A DNA stretch of 64,000 nt from Archangium sp. (GTDB lineage Bacteria > Myxococcota > Myxococcia > Myxococcales > Myxococcaceae). Shown here piece after piece: positions 34,550 to 43,434 of the stretch. The notes under the pieces were generated by a model. The model did no database searches. It saw only the letters and a program-made list of their open reading frames with translations, and was not told where the DNA came from. The stretch is from the NCBI GenBank assembly GCA_030681645.1, contig JAUXRX010000005.1, forward strand, positions 62,001 to 126,000, written 5' to 3'. The number at the start of each line of letters is the position of its first letter. The first letter of the stretch is position 1. The position numbers and the translations under genes were made by a program.

Positions 34550-34717
34550 CTGGGTCCCTCCGCCTCGGCCAGCCGTCCGCTTCGCTCCCGTCTGTCTCGC
34601 GCAGCGTTCCGCTGCTATCGGCTCCGCTCCATCTCTCTGGGTCGCTCCGCCTCGGCCAGCCGTCCGCTTCGCTCCCGTCTGTCTCGCGCAGCGTTCCGCT
34701 GCTATCGGCTCCGCTCC

Positions 34718-34719
<2 letters not shown>
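34550..34719. repeat. Dispersed repeat family C, two tandem copies
   Basis: Two almost identical 83-base direct repeats at 34550-34632 and 34637-34719, containing CTCGGCCAGCCGTCCGCTTC and CGCAGCGTTCCGCTGCTA. The last bases of copy 2 form the start codon of menB. Diverged copies lie at 45609-45681 and 50059-50138. Confidence 0.9.
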
Positions 34720-35614
<895 letters not shown>

Positions 35615-35685
35615 GGGCCGATTTACCGCGGTTGGGGCGCTCCCAAGCCTCTGTTTTCAGAGCGCGATTCTTTTTCGAAAGGGCT

Positions 35686-35773
35686 TTTCACTCTGACGCG
35701 ACGCGGTGGGTATTGTCCGCGCCGGGGGGAAGCCATTCCCCGTTTCGCAGCACTTTCCGCCGCCAGGTGCGGC
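35686..35773 (+). promoter_or_regulatory. Leader region of GIDE-like gene 2, conserved with gene 1
   Basis: TTTCAC at 35686-35691, 19 bases, TATTGT at 35711-35716, with CTGA and GCGGTGGGT in the spacer, then a GCCGC-N5-GCGGC hairpin at 35759-35773, 20 bases before the ATG. Same order and spacing as upstream of 32805. Confidence 0.5.
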
Positions 35774-35793
35774 CTCACAACGGAGTGAATCAG

Positions 35794-37032
35794 ATGGGCA
35801 TTCTCCTTCTCGTCATCGGCCTGGCCGTACTGGGCTTTGGGCTTTACAACATGATGGCCGCCAAGCGCGTCCTCGCCGCTCCCTTCAAGAAGACGGGCGA
35901 GCTGGCGAAGAACCCGGTGTCGGAAGACCCCAAGGGCGCCATGAGCACCGAAGGCAAGGTGATCGCCCCCGCGACCCCCCTGCTCTCGCCTGCCAGCAAG
36001 CAGCCGTGCCTCGCGTACGAGCTCAAGATCGAGCGCATGTACGAGAAGACCGAGACCACCCAGGACGGCACCAAGACCGTCAAGGGCACCGAGACCCTCG
36101 ACACCATCAAGGGCGGCACGGTGTTCGGCCTCGATGACGGCTCGGGCGCGTTCAACATCGACGTGAGCAAGGGCGCCGACTTCGACAACATGAAGGACGG
36201 CTTCAAGAAGGAGATCAACGGTCACTCGGGCAGCTCGCACATCGCGTTCGGCGAGTACTCGTACGACGTGCCGGTGATCGGCTCGGACAAGGGCTGGACC
36301 ACGGGCTTCAAGGCCACCGAGAAGTACGTGCCGGTCGAGGGCAGCCTGTTCGTGCTCGGCAAGCTCGAGGGTGCGTCGCTGGTCAAGCCGGGTTGGCGCT
36401 CGATGATGACCTCGGCCAAGGGCCGTGAGGGTCTGCTCGGTTCGCTCGAGAAGAAGAAGAAGTTCAGCTTCATCGGCGGCGGCATCGCGTCGGTCCTCGC
36501 CATTCCCCTGATGATCTTCGGGCCGAAGGCCGACCCGAACGCGCTGGGCGCCTCGTGCCCGTCCGAGCTGACCGACGTGCGCCTGCGTTGCCACAACCAG
36601 GTCACCGAGGAAGACAACTACACCTGGACCGTGACCAAGGCGGGCAAGTACGACGTCAGCGTCTACGCCCCCGCGAAGAAGGTCGCGTTCGATCCCGGCC
36701 TGGAGATCAAGGACTCCACCGGCGCTGAGCTGGCGAAGGTCGCCGGCGGCGTGGGCGGCAATGCGGTCACCACCGTCGACGTGAAGCCCGGCGTCTACAA
36801 GGTGCGCGTGTACCTCGCGGACAACTTCAAGGTGAAGGGCGGGTACTCGTACGACTTCGAGATCGCCGCGCAGGGTGGGGCTGCTCCCGCCGTGGCCGAT
36901 GGTCTGAACGAAGGCGACAAGGAGCTGCCTGCCGAGGACGTCGCGGCCGCCCCTGAGGGTGACGCGCCGGCTCCTGAGGCCGCTCCGGCTGAGCCTGCGC
37001 CGACGCCCAAGAAGAAGAAGGGCAAGAAGTAA
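35794..37032 (+). CDS. GIDE-domain-like membrane protein, paralogue 2
   Basis: A 412-residue paralogue of the protein at 32805-34460. Both share the N-terminal helix (LLLVIGLAVLGFGLY), the GIDE-like domain (EGKVIAPATPLLSP, KQPCLAYELKIER, VEGSLFVLGKLEGA), the second helix and the beta-sandwich, but this one lacks the extra Cys-containing region. It ends in an acidic Ala/Pro/Glu stretch and KKKKGKK. ATG 35794 has GGAG eight bases upstream. The promoter and leader are conserved with paralogue 1, so the duplication included regulatory DNA; menB and repeat C lie between the copies. Confidence 0.78.
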   Translation: MGILLLVIGLAVLGFGLYNMMAAKRVLAAPFKKTGELAKNPVSEDPKGAMSTEGKVIAPATPLLSPASKQPCLAYELKIERMYEKTETTQDGTKTVKGTETLDTIKGGTVFGLDDGSGAFNIDVSKGADFDNMKDGFKKEINGHSGSSHIAFGEYSYDVPVIGSDKGWTTGFKATEKYVPVEGSLFVLGKLEGASLVKPGWRSMMTSAKGREGLLGSLEKKKKFSFIGGGIASVLAIPLMIFGPKADPNALGASCPSELTDVRLRCHNQVTEEDNYTWTVTKAGKYDVSVYAPAKKVAFDPGLEIKDSTGAELAKVAGGVGGNAVTTVDVKPGVYKVRVYLADNFKVKGGYSYDFEIAAQGGAAPAVADGLNEGDKELPAEDVAAAPEGDAPAPEAAPAEPAPTPKKKKGKK

Positions 37033-37098
37033 GAGGTCCGGCTTCGCCTTCAGAGATTGCCCCGCGCGCCGACGACCGGGCCGGCGCTGACGGGACGA

Positions 37099-37143
37099 GA
37101 GCTCGGACATCCTCGAGGAGGATGTTCGGGCTCTTCGTGTTTT
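37099..37143 (+). terminator. Intrinsic terminator after GIDE-like gene 2
   Basis: A 16-base stem (GAGCTCGGACATCCTC with GAGGATGTTCGGGCTC, two G-U pairs), three-base loop, then TTCGTGTTTT. The rest of the spacer 37033-37228 shows nothing else. Confidence 0.88.
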
Positions 37144-37228
37144 GGGGGGCGGTCGGGGTTCGTTCACGGGTCACGATGACGGTCGCGGATCACGCTCGCA
37201 CGGTTTGCTCGTGGTACAGCCGCGAGCC

Positions 37229-38494
37229 GTGAAGCGTCGCGTTCTCATCGGGCTTGGAGTGCTGGGGACCACGCTCCTGCTGGCGTGGGGCGGCGCATCG
37301 GTCGATCGGTGCGGCCCGTGGATCAGCAGGCCCGTCGCACTCACTCACCTCGCTCACGGACAGGGCGCCCTGCAGGTCGGCGCGGCGAAGGTCGAGCTCC
37401 AGGTGCAGTTTCCCACCACCGTGGGCGGGTACGGCCCGCTGCGCTCCACGGTCGAGCGGTCGAGCAGCCCGCTGTTCGCGCGCGCGCTCGTCATTGACGT
37501 GGGTGGGCAACGGCTGGCGCTGGTGCTGCTCGACGTGCTGCTCGTGCCCCCTCAGCTGCGCGACGCCATCGGGAAGGACCAGCCGCTGCCCACCTGGGTG
37601 CTGGCCACCCATACGCACTCGGGGCCGTCGGGCTTCGATCCGCGGCTCGCCTCGGAGCTCGCCGCGCTCGGCTCGTACTCGCCTCGCGACTTCGATGGGG
37701 TCGCTGCCGCGGGCCGCGACGCCCTGAGGCTGGCGCTCGCGGCCGTCAAGCCCGCTCGCCTCGAGGTCGGCGAAGCGTTGACCGAGGGCGTCTCTGTTCC
37801 CCGCTCAGGGGCGGAGGTCGACCGCCGCCTCTCCCGCCTCCGCTTCGACGGCCCGGCAGGCCCGGTGGCGCAGGTGCTGATCATCTCGGCCCACCCCACC
37901 CTCGTGCCGAAGCGGCCCGAGGGGCTGCACCCCGACTGGCCCGGGCTGCTCGCCCAACGCTTCGAGCGGGAAGGGGGCCCGGTCACGCTCGTGCTCCAGG
38001 GGGCCGGGGGCAATGCCAGCGTCGATCGCAAGCGGCTCCCCACGCCCGAGGCCGCGGCCGAACGCCTCGAGACGCTCGCGCGCGGCGTGTCCACCGTCGT
38101 TCAGCCCGATGGCCTCGACGGCGCGTGGACCGAGGTGCACGTGTCGCTGCCCCGGCCCGATGCGCGGCGCGTGGTGCCCGCCCCCCTCGCCGCCGCCGCC
38201 GAGAACGCGCTGTGTGACGACGCGGAAGACTTCGTGGTGGTGCACGGCCTCAAGCTCGGCGACGCCCGGCTGGTGCTGGTGCCGTTCGAGCCGTCGTTCG
38301 CCGCGGGCCGGGTGCTCGAGGAGCAGGCCGACGCCACCCGCGTGGTGGGCCTCGCGGATGGGTACGCTGGCTACGTGGAGACCGTCGAGGCCGCGCGCGC
38401 CGGTGAAGGCGAGGCCCGGCGGCAGTACTTTCCGCCCGAGCTGCTCACCCGCCTGGCCGAGGGCGCGAAGCTCGCCGGCCAGGCGCTGAAGTAA
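37229..38494 (+). CDS. Neutral/alkaline ceramidase-like hydrolase
   Basis: A 421-residue exported or membrane-anchored protein related to the N-terminal domain of neutral ceramidases, which cleave the amide bond of ceramide. After an N-terminal hydrophobic segment (VLIGLGVLGTTLLLAW) come the metal-binding THTHSGPSGF (127-136), ISAHPTLVP and GAGGNASV. It is shorter than two-domain ceramidases, so the C-terminal domain is missing. Start is GTG 37229, where the signal-like segment begins. Myxobacteria make sphingolipids, which makes a lipid substrate reasonable, but specificity is not shown. Confidence 0.78.
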   Translation: MKRRVLIGLGVLGTTLLLAWGGASVDRCGPWISRPVALTHLAHGQGALQVGAAKVELQVQFPTTVGGYGPLRSTVERSSSPLFARALVIDVGGQRLALVLLDVLLVPPQLRDAIGKDQPLPTWVLATHTHSGPSGFDPRLASELAALGSYSPRDFDGVAAAGRDALRLALAAVKPARLEVGEALTEGVSVPRSGAEVDRRLSRLRFDGPAGPVAQVLIISAHPTLVPKRPEGLHPDWPGLLAQRFEREGGPVTLVLQGAGGNASVDRKRLPTPEAAAERLETLARGVSTVVQPDGLDGAWTEVHVSLPRPDARRVVPAPLAAAAENALCDDAEDFVVVHGLKLGDARLVLVPFEPSFAAGRVLEEQADATRVVGLADGYAGYVETVEAARAGEGEARRQYFPPELLTRLAEGAKLAGQALK

Positions 38495-38496
38495 CG

Positions 38497-38523
38497 CCCC
38501 TCGACTCCGCTCGGGGTGAACGG
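38497..38523. repeat. Dispersed repeat family B, copy 2
   Basis: CCCTCGACTCCGCTCGGGGT-type unit between the convergent ceramidase-like and yhbY genes. Confidence 0.75.
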
Positions 38524-38548
38524 TGGGGAGCTCGAACGACTCTAACGG

Positions 38549-38845
38549 TCACTTCACGAGCGCGATCTTCGAGTTCTTCTTCTTCTGCTTGAAGAGCAAC
38601 ACGGTGCGGCCGAGGGTCTGCGCCACCTCGCTCTCGCTGCCCTCCGAGAGCTTCTTCACCGCCGCGGCCCGGCCGTCGCGATCCTCTTCGGCGATCTTCA
38701 CCTTGATCAGCTCGTGGTCCTTCAGCGCCTGGGTGACGGCGCCGATCACCCCGTCGGTCACGCCGTCGCTGCCGACGAGCACCACCGCGTTGAGGTGATG
38801 CCCGAGCGCGCGCAGCTGCCGCTTCTGTTTCCCGTTCAAAGCCAT
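38549..38845 (-). CDS. yhbY: YhbY-family RNA-binding protein
   Basis: A 98-residue CRM-domain protein that associates with the pre-50S ribosomal subunit. It begins MALNGKQKRQLRALGHHLNA, has a GSDGVT loop in place of the usual GKxGxT, then a VTQALKDHELIKVKI segment. The C-terminus is LGRTVLLFKQKKKNSKI, all typical. The start at 38845 matches the family's N-terminus. It lies 35 bases downstream of the J-domain protein gene on the same strand, so the two may be co-transcribed. Confidence 0.9.
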   Translation of the reverse strand: MALNGKQKRQLRALGHHLNAVVLVGSDGVTDGVIGAVTQALKDHELIKVKIAEEDRDGRAAAVKKLSEGSESEVAQTLGRTVLLFKQKKKNSKIALVK

Positions 38846-38880
38846 GCCGGGCTCGTACAACGAGTTCCGCTCCGGTCTCA

Positions 38881-41412
38881 CTACTTCTTGGCGTTGCGCA
38901 GCTCGCGCTGCGCGTCGATGTGCTTGGGGTCGAGCGCGACGCACTTCTTGAAGTTGATCAGCGCCGTCTTCTCGTCGCCGTTGGCCTTCGCCACGTAGCC
39001 CAGGAAGTAGAAGCACGACGCGACGTTCGGGTTCTTCGAGACGCAGAGGTTCAGGTCTCTCATCACGTCCGCCGTCACCGCCTTCTTGTCCTTCGACTGG
39101 AGGAACTTGGCGTACCCGCGCCAGGCGTAGAACTCGGCCTCGTCGGGGTTACAGATCACCGCTTCCTCGAACATCTTCACCGCGTCGGGGTACTTGCGCG
39201 CCTGCACCAGGATACGGGCCTTCTGAAACAGCTCCTCGCCCCGGAAGATCTTCTCCATGTCGACCTTCGAGCCGGTGCCGCCCGCGTCGAGCTCGGCGGC
39301 GTAGTCGGCCCGCAGCGCCGGATCGGACAGGGTGCGGTTCGCCTCGCTGATGAGCGCGAAGATGTCGGCCTTCAGCTTCGCCAGCGCCTCGGGCGAGCCG
39401 GGCGCCACCGTGTCGGGGTGGTAGCTGCGCGCGGCCTTGAGGTACGCGATCTTCACCGCGCCGGGGTCGGCGTCGCGCTTGAGGCCCAGCACCTCGAAGA
39501 AGTTCTGCTTCTTCATCAGGTCGTGGGTCGCCTGCAGCTGCTTCGTCTCGGCGTCCGCGTTGAGCGGGGGCGCCGCGGTCACCACCGGCGCGCTCGGCTT
39601 CATCACCGGAGGAGGCGGACGCTGGGGCGGGGGCTGCGGTGGCGCCGCCACGGGCGCCACCGGCTGGCCCGGGTAGGGCATGCCCGGCTTCGGCATCTGC
39701 ACCGGGTTTCCGGGCGCGGTCGCGGGCCGAACGGTCTGCGGCGCCATCACCGGCGGCGGCGGACGCTGGGGCGCGGCGGCGGGCGCGGGCGCAGCCGGGT
39801 TCGCCTTCGGTGGGGCGACGACCGGCGGGCCGGGCGCCCTGGCCGGGGGCGCGGCCGCGGGCCTGGGCGGCGGTGCGCTCGACCTCGGCGCCGAAGGGCT
39901 GACGCCGGCGAACGAGACGAGCTCCAGCGGCTCCAGCATCCACGCCGTGCGCAGAAGGGTGTCGCCCTCGGCGGGCACGTCGTGGAGGAGCTGGCTGAGC
40001 GAACGCACGCCGTCGAAGTAGTTGAGGGCGCGGGTCTCCTGCGGGGTGAGGCGGAGCTCGGTCACCGCCACCCGACCGCCGGCCTTCATCACCGGGAGCT
40101 CGAGGGCGCTCATCAACCGGCGGCGGAGATCGGGCCCCGGCACCCGCCGCAGCGCCTCGAGGTACACCGCCCACTTGTTGCCCAGCGGCATCGAGCGCGC
40201 GGCCGGCAGCTCCTCGCGATCGAAGGTGAACGTGCCCTGCTCGGCGGCGAGCAGCCGCAGCAGGAGCTGGCTGGCGCGTTGGCCGAGCTGCTGGAAGACG
40301 GCGTTCGGGTTGATCAGCCCCAGGCCGAAGAGCGCGGCCAGCAGCTCGCCGCCGAAGCGCTCGCTCTGGGCCAGCGCCTGCTGGATCTGGGCGGTGGTCG
40401 CCAGCTTCTGCGCCACGAGGAAGGTGTCGAGCGAATCTTCAGGGTGCGTCGAGTCGAGGAACTCGGGGTTGCCCTTCTTGAAGTGCGCCACCAGCTCGCG
40501 ATCTGCGAGCTTCACGGTCAGGAGGCCGGTCACCTCGGAGGCCGCCGCGAAGTAGTACAGGTGCAGCGGCGTGAGTTCCCCGCCCAGCGCGCCCGAGGCG
40601 GGCACCTGCAGGTCACCCGCAGCCCCGCTGGTGGTGATGGGCGCCATGCGCACGCCCGAGCTCGACGAGGTGGGGGTCGCAGCCCGCGGCGCGGCGGGAG
40701 CAGAGGGCGCGGCCGGCGCAGCGGCGTTCATGAAGTCGGCCACCGAAGGGGACGAACGGACCGCCGCCGCGGGGGGCGCGGCGACCACGCCTGAGGGCGA
40801 AGAGCTGCGCGGGGCGGCGGGCGCGGCGGCGTTCATGAAGTCGGCCACCGAGGGCGACGAACGCACCGGCGCCGCGGGAACGGCGCTGAGGCCCGAGTTC
40901 GACGAGCGCATGGGTGCCGCGGCGATGCCCGAGGGGGTGGACGCCACGCGACCCTGTGCTCCGAACTGGGCCGGGTTCATCGGCCGGCCGGGCTGCTGCC
41001 GGGTGCCGGGTCCCGCGGTCGGCCCGCCCCGCGCGCCCGGCCCGGCGACCGGCCCGCGCACTCCGGGACCCGCGACCGGCGCGCCGACGGGGCCGACGGG
41101 GCCGACGGAAGGGGCGGCCGCGCCACCCGAGGTGGGCCCCTGCCCATGAATCGAGGCGGGCAACACCACCTGCTGCCACTGCGCGTCGAGCTCATCACCG
41201 GGGATGACGGTGTCGCCCCAGGTGTCCCTGGGGAAGATCACTCGCAGCCCGGGCACGCGCCCGGGGAACACGTAGTTCACGCCGTCGGTCGAGACCTGCA
41301 TGCGGCCGCCGATGATCTGGTTGTCGATGAGGAGCTCGACGCTGGGCGGCGACAGCGGGCCGTACACCTGCCCCTTGTCGTTCCGCACCCAGACCTGAAG
41401 GTTCTCGCTCAT
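38881..41412 (-). CDS. GYF-like/DUF4388/J-domain/TPR multidomain protein
   Basis: An 843-residue cytoplasmic protein. The N-terminal 65 residues resemble a GYF_2 domain (VWVRNDKGQVYGPLSP). A long Ala/Pro/Gly linker follows with two repeats of SPSVADFMNAAAPAAP. A DUF4388 (PATAN-like) domain covers about 270-470 (LYYFAAASEVTGLLTVKLAD). Another Pro-rich linker precedes a J-domain at about 645-715 with the DnaK-stimulating HPD in YHPDT. The C-terminus is TPR-like (EFYAWRGYAKFLQSKD). The combination suggests a signalling or co-chaperone scaffold; DUF4388 proteins are frequent in myxobacteria. Exact role unknown. Confidence 0.82.
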   Translation of the reverse strand: MSENLQVWVRNDKGQVYGPLSPPSVELLIDNQIIGGRMQVSTDGVNYVFPGRVPGLRVIFPRDTWGDTVIPGDELDAQWQQVVLPASIHGQGPTSGGAAAPSVGPVGPVGAPVAGPGVRGPVAGPGARGGPTAGPGTRQQPGRPMNPAQFGAQGRVASTPSGIAAAPMRSSNSGLSAVPAAPVRSSPSVADFMNAAAPAAPRSSSPSGVVAAPPAAAVRSSPSVADFMNAAAPAAPSAPAAPRAATPTSSSSGVRMAPITTSGAAGDLQVPASGALGGELTPLHLYYFAAASEVTGLLTVKLADRELVAHFKKGNPEFLDSTHPEDSLDTFLVAQKLATTAQIQQALAQSERFGGELLAALFGLGLINPNAVFQQLGQRASQLLLRLLAAEQGTFTFDREELPAARSMPLGNKWAVYLEALRRVPGPDLRRRLMSALELPVMKAGGRVAVTELRLTPQETRALNYFDGVRSLSQLLHDVPAEGDTLLRTAWMLEPLELVSFAGVSPSAPRSSAPPPRPAAAPPARAPGPPVVAPPKANPAAPAPAAAPQRPPPPVMAPQTVRPATAPGNPVQMPKPGMPYPGQPVAPVAAPPQPPPQRPPPPVMKPSAPVVTAAPPLNADAETKQLQATHDLMKKQNFFEVLGLKRDADPGAVKIAYLKAARSYHPDTVAPGSPEALAKLKADIFALISEANRTLSDPALRADYAAELDAGGTGSKVDMEKIFRGEELFQKARILVQARKYPDAVKMFEEAVICNPDEAEFYAWRGYAKFLQSKDKKAVTADVMRDLNLCVSKNPNVASCFYFLGYVAKANGDEKTALINFKKCVALDPKHIDAQRELRNAKK

Positions 41413-41506
41413 CGGAGACCGCAAACTAATGCACAAACCCCCTCGGGTGGAGCTTTGGTGCGCACGGCACTGGGCAGGCGCCTGGCGATCCGCCGATACT
41501 CGGCGC

Positions 41507-42724
41507 ATGACGCTCAAAGGCATCCGCGCGGCCCTGACCCAGGCCCGGAAGGACGGGAAGGTCGACGTCGCCGAGGTGGACAAGATCGTGCTCAAGGCCC
41601 GCAGCGGCTGGGGCCTCGACCCCGCCGAGCGCGCCGAGCTGGTGAAGATGGCCGACAGCTTCGACGATCCCGCGAAGCAGCGGCTGCTCTCGCACCTGTC
41701 CGCGATGGGCCAGAAGAACGCCTGGGTGAACGTCGAGGCGGGAGGCCTCACCTCGGTGAAGGGGCGCTACGCGAACTACTCGGTGGGTGTGCCGGGGCTC
41801 TCGGCGAAGCTGGGGCTCTTCGACAACTGCTTCTCGATGAAGGGCGCGGCGAAGGCTGACGGGCTGGTGAAGGTGGCCATCGAGGGCCAGAGCGTGTCGG
41901 TCAACGTGAAGAAGGGCGAGACCGCCGCGCAGGTGCTCGAGAAGGTGAAGGCCGCGCTCCCTGCGCAGGTCTCGGGCGTGCTGCTGAAGGGCGACGTGCA
42001 GCCGTACGACGGGGCCTCCTTCAAGGGCACCGCGGCCTCGGCCGCCGACACCGCGGCGCACCTCATGCTCTACAAGCCGGAATCGCTGGGCCTCAGGCCG
42101 GGCGAGCTGCCCCTCAAGGTGGTGGTGACGGGCTACGGCGCGTTCATGGGCATCACCGACAACCCGTCGGCGAACATGGCGCAGAAGCTCGCCGAGGCGG
42201 GCGTGAAGGGCGGCATCGTGGAATACCGCCGCCTCGACGTGACCACCGCCGCGGTGGACGGCTTCGTGGCCGAGCTGCGGCGCTCGCCGCCCGACGTCGT
42301 CCTCTCGATGGGCGTGACGCACGGCCAGGCGCAGGTGGAAGAGCGGCCCGAGAACCAGCTCGCCGCGAACCCCGACGGCAACAACGTGATGATGACCGAG
42401 CGCCAGGTGCGCACGGGCGGGCAGCAGGAGCTGGCGACCGATCTCCCGGTGGAGACCATCGACCTCGCGCTCCGGCCGTTCGGCGCGGACCGGGTGGTCG
42501 GCACCAGCAAGAGCGACCCGAACTACGCCCCCGACCGCAGCGCGTACCTGTGCAACTACCTCGGGTACAACCTGGCCACCGAGTTCGCCGGTACGCCGAA
42601 GACCACCGCGGGCTTCATGCACATCAGCCCCCAGACCCCGGCCGCGCAGATGAACGCGGTGCTCGAGGCGGTCGTGGCGCGGCAGCTCGACTGGCGCCGC
42701 GAGCAGCAGCTGCCTCCGAGCTGA
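41507..42724 (+). CDS. Pyroglutamyl-peptidase I (C15)-like protein with N-terminal extension
   Basis: A 405-residue protein. Residues about 205-400 form a C15 peptidase domain: VVVTGYGAFMG, then VEERPEN (E279), the catalytic Cys in AYLCNYLGYN (C349) and His in GFMHISP (H372), so the triad is intact. Normal C15 enzymes have only about 215 residues. The 200-residue N-terminal part is not recognised; it begins with an EF-hand/TerB-like helical region (GKVDVAEVDKIVLKARS). It has no signal peptide. It would remove N-terminal pyroglutamate or a similar blocking group. Divergent from the J-domain gene across 94 bases. Confidence 0.83.
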   Translation: MTLKGIRAALTQARKDGKVDVAEVDKIVLKARSGWGLDPAERAELVKMADSFDDPAKQRLLSHLSAMGQKNAWVNVEAGGLTSVKGRYANYSVGVPGLSAKLGLFDNCFSMKGAAKADGLVKVAIEGQSVSVNVKKGETAAQVLEKVKAALPAQVSGVLLKGDVQPYDGASFKGTAASAADTAAHLMLYKPESLGLRPGELPLKVVVTGYGAFMGITDNPSANMAQKLAEAGVKGGIVEYRRLDVTTAAVDGFVAELRRSPPDVVLSMGVTHGQAQVEERPENQLAANPDGNNVMMTERQVRTGGQQELATDLPVETIDLALRPFGADRVVGTSKSDPNYAPDRSAYLCNYLGYNLATEFAGTPKTTAGFMHISPQTPAAQMNAVLEAVVARQLDWRREQQLPPS

Positions 42725-42815
42725 GCCGAGCAGGTTCGGGAACCCGATCACCCTGCCCGGAGTCACAGGGCCGGGCCAGCGGAAGCTGCGCCGAGGCGAA
42801 CGGCCAGGGGCACGG

Positions 42816-43385
42816 GTGATCGACGCAGACCGGCAAGCCGCATATGAGACTCCCGTGAAGACGATCGCCGCCCCCGCGAATGCCTGGGAGATCCGCATGA
42901 ACTGGGGCGACCGCGCGCTCGAGGCCGAGGTCGTCGACGGCCGCGGCCGCAAGACGCTCTCGCTGGGTGAGCGGCCCGAGGATGACTTCGTCATCGGCGG
43001 CGGCGCGCGGCTCCACTTCACCTGGACCGAGGCGGGCCTCGACGTGAGCTTCTCCACGGGCGTGGGCGGCACGGCGTCGCTCAAGGGTGACGCCCCGGTG
43101 CCGCTCGGGCAGCTCGTCGAGCGCGGCGTGGTGAAGGAGGCGGCGAGCACCTTCACCATGTCGCTCAGCGGCACCGACGCCCTGCAGCTGCAGGTGAGCG
43201 GGCAGCACATCGAGGTACGGCAGGCCCGCGGGCGCATCGCGCGGCTGCGCATCGACGCGTGGGCGACGGCGGCGCTGGTCGCGGGGCTGTTGCTGCTCGC
43301 GCTGTGGATCGGGTCGACCATCCTGCCGATGCAGGGGCTCAACCTGATCCCGAAGACGAAGCCGCTCACGCCCGCCGGGCCCTAG
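42816..43385 (+). CDS. Hypothetical protein with beta-rich domain and C-terminal membrane helix
   Basis: A 189-residue protein I do not recognise. After a short tail, residues about 25-145 are predicted beta-strands (LSLGERPEDDFVIG, LHFTWTEAGLDVSF) reminiscent of FHA-type sandwich domains. A membrane helix follows (AALVAGLLLLALWIGSTIL) and a 20-residue tail. It might be a shortened relative of AgmX/TonB-type myxobacterial proteins, which have such a front part and further domains, but nothing follows here. GTG 42816 has AGGGG upstream; GTG 42855 and ATG 42897 are alternatives. It is followed by repeat A copy 6. Confidence 0.65.
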   Translation: MIDADRQAAYETPVKTIAAPANAWEIRMNWGDRALEAEVVDGRGRKTLSLGERPEDDFVIGGGARLHFTWTEAGLDVSFSTGVGGTASLKGDAPVPLGQLVERGVVKEAASTFTMSLSGTDALQLQVSGQHIEVRQARGRIARLRIDAWATAALVAGLLLLALWIGSTILPMQGLNLIPKTKPLTPAGP

Positions 43386-43386
43386 G

Positions 43387-43431
43387 CTCCCTCTCCCTGC
43401 GCAGCGGGGAGAGGGCTGGGGTGAGGGGCTG
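43387..43431. repeat. Dispersed repeat family A, copy 6
   Basis: CCCTCTCCCTGCGCAGCGGG with GGCTGGGGTGAGGGGC tail between convergent genes; may act as a bidirectional terminator. Confidence 0.83.
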
Positions 43432-43434
43432 GGT

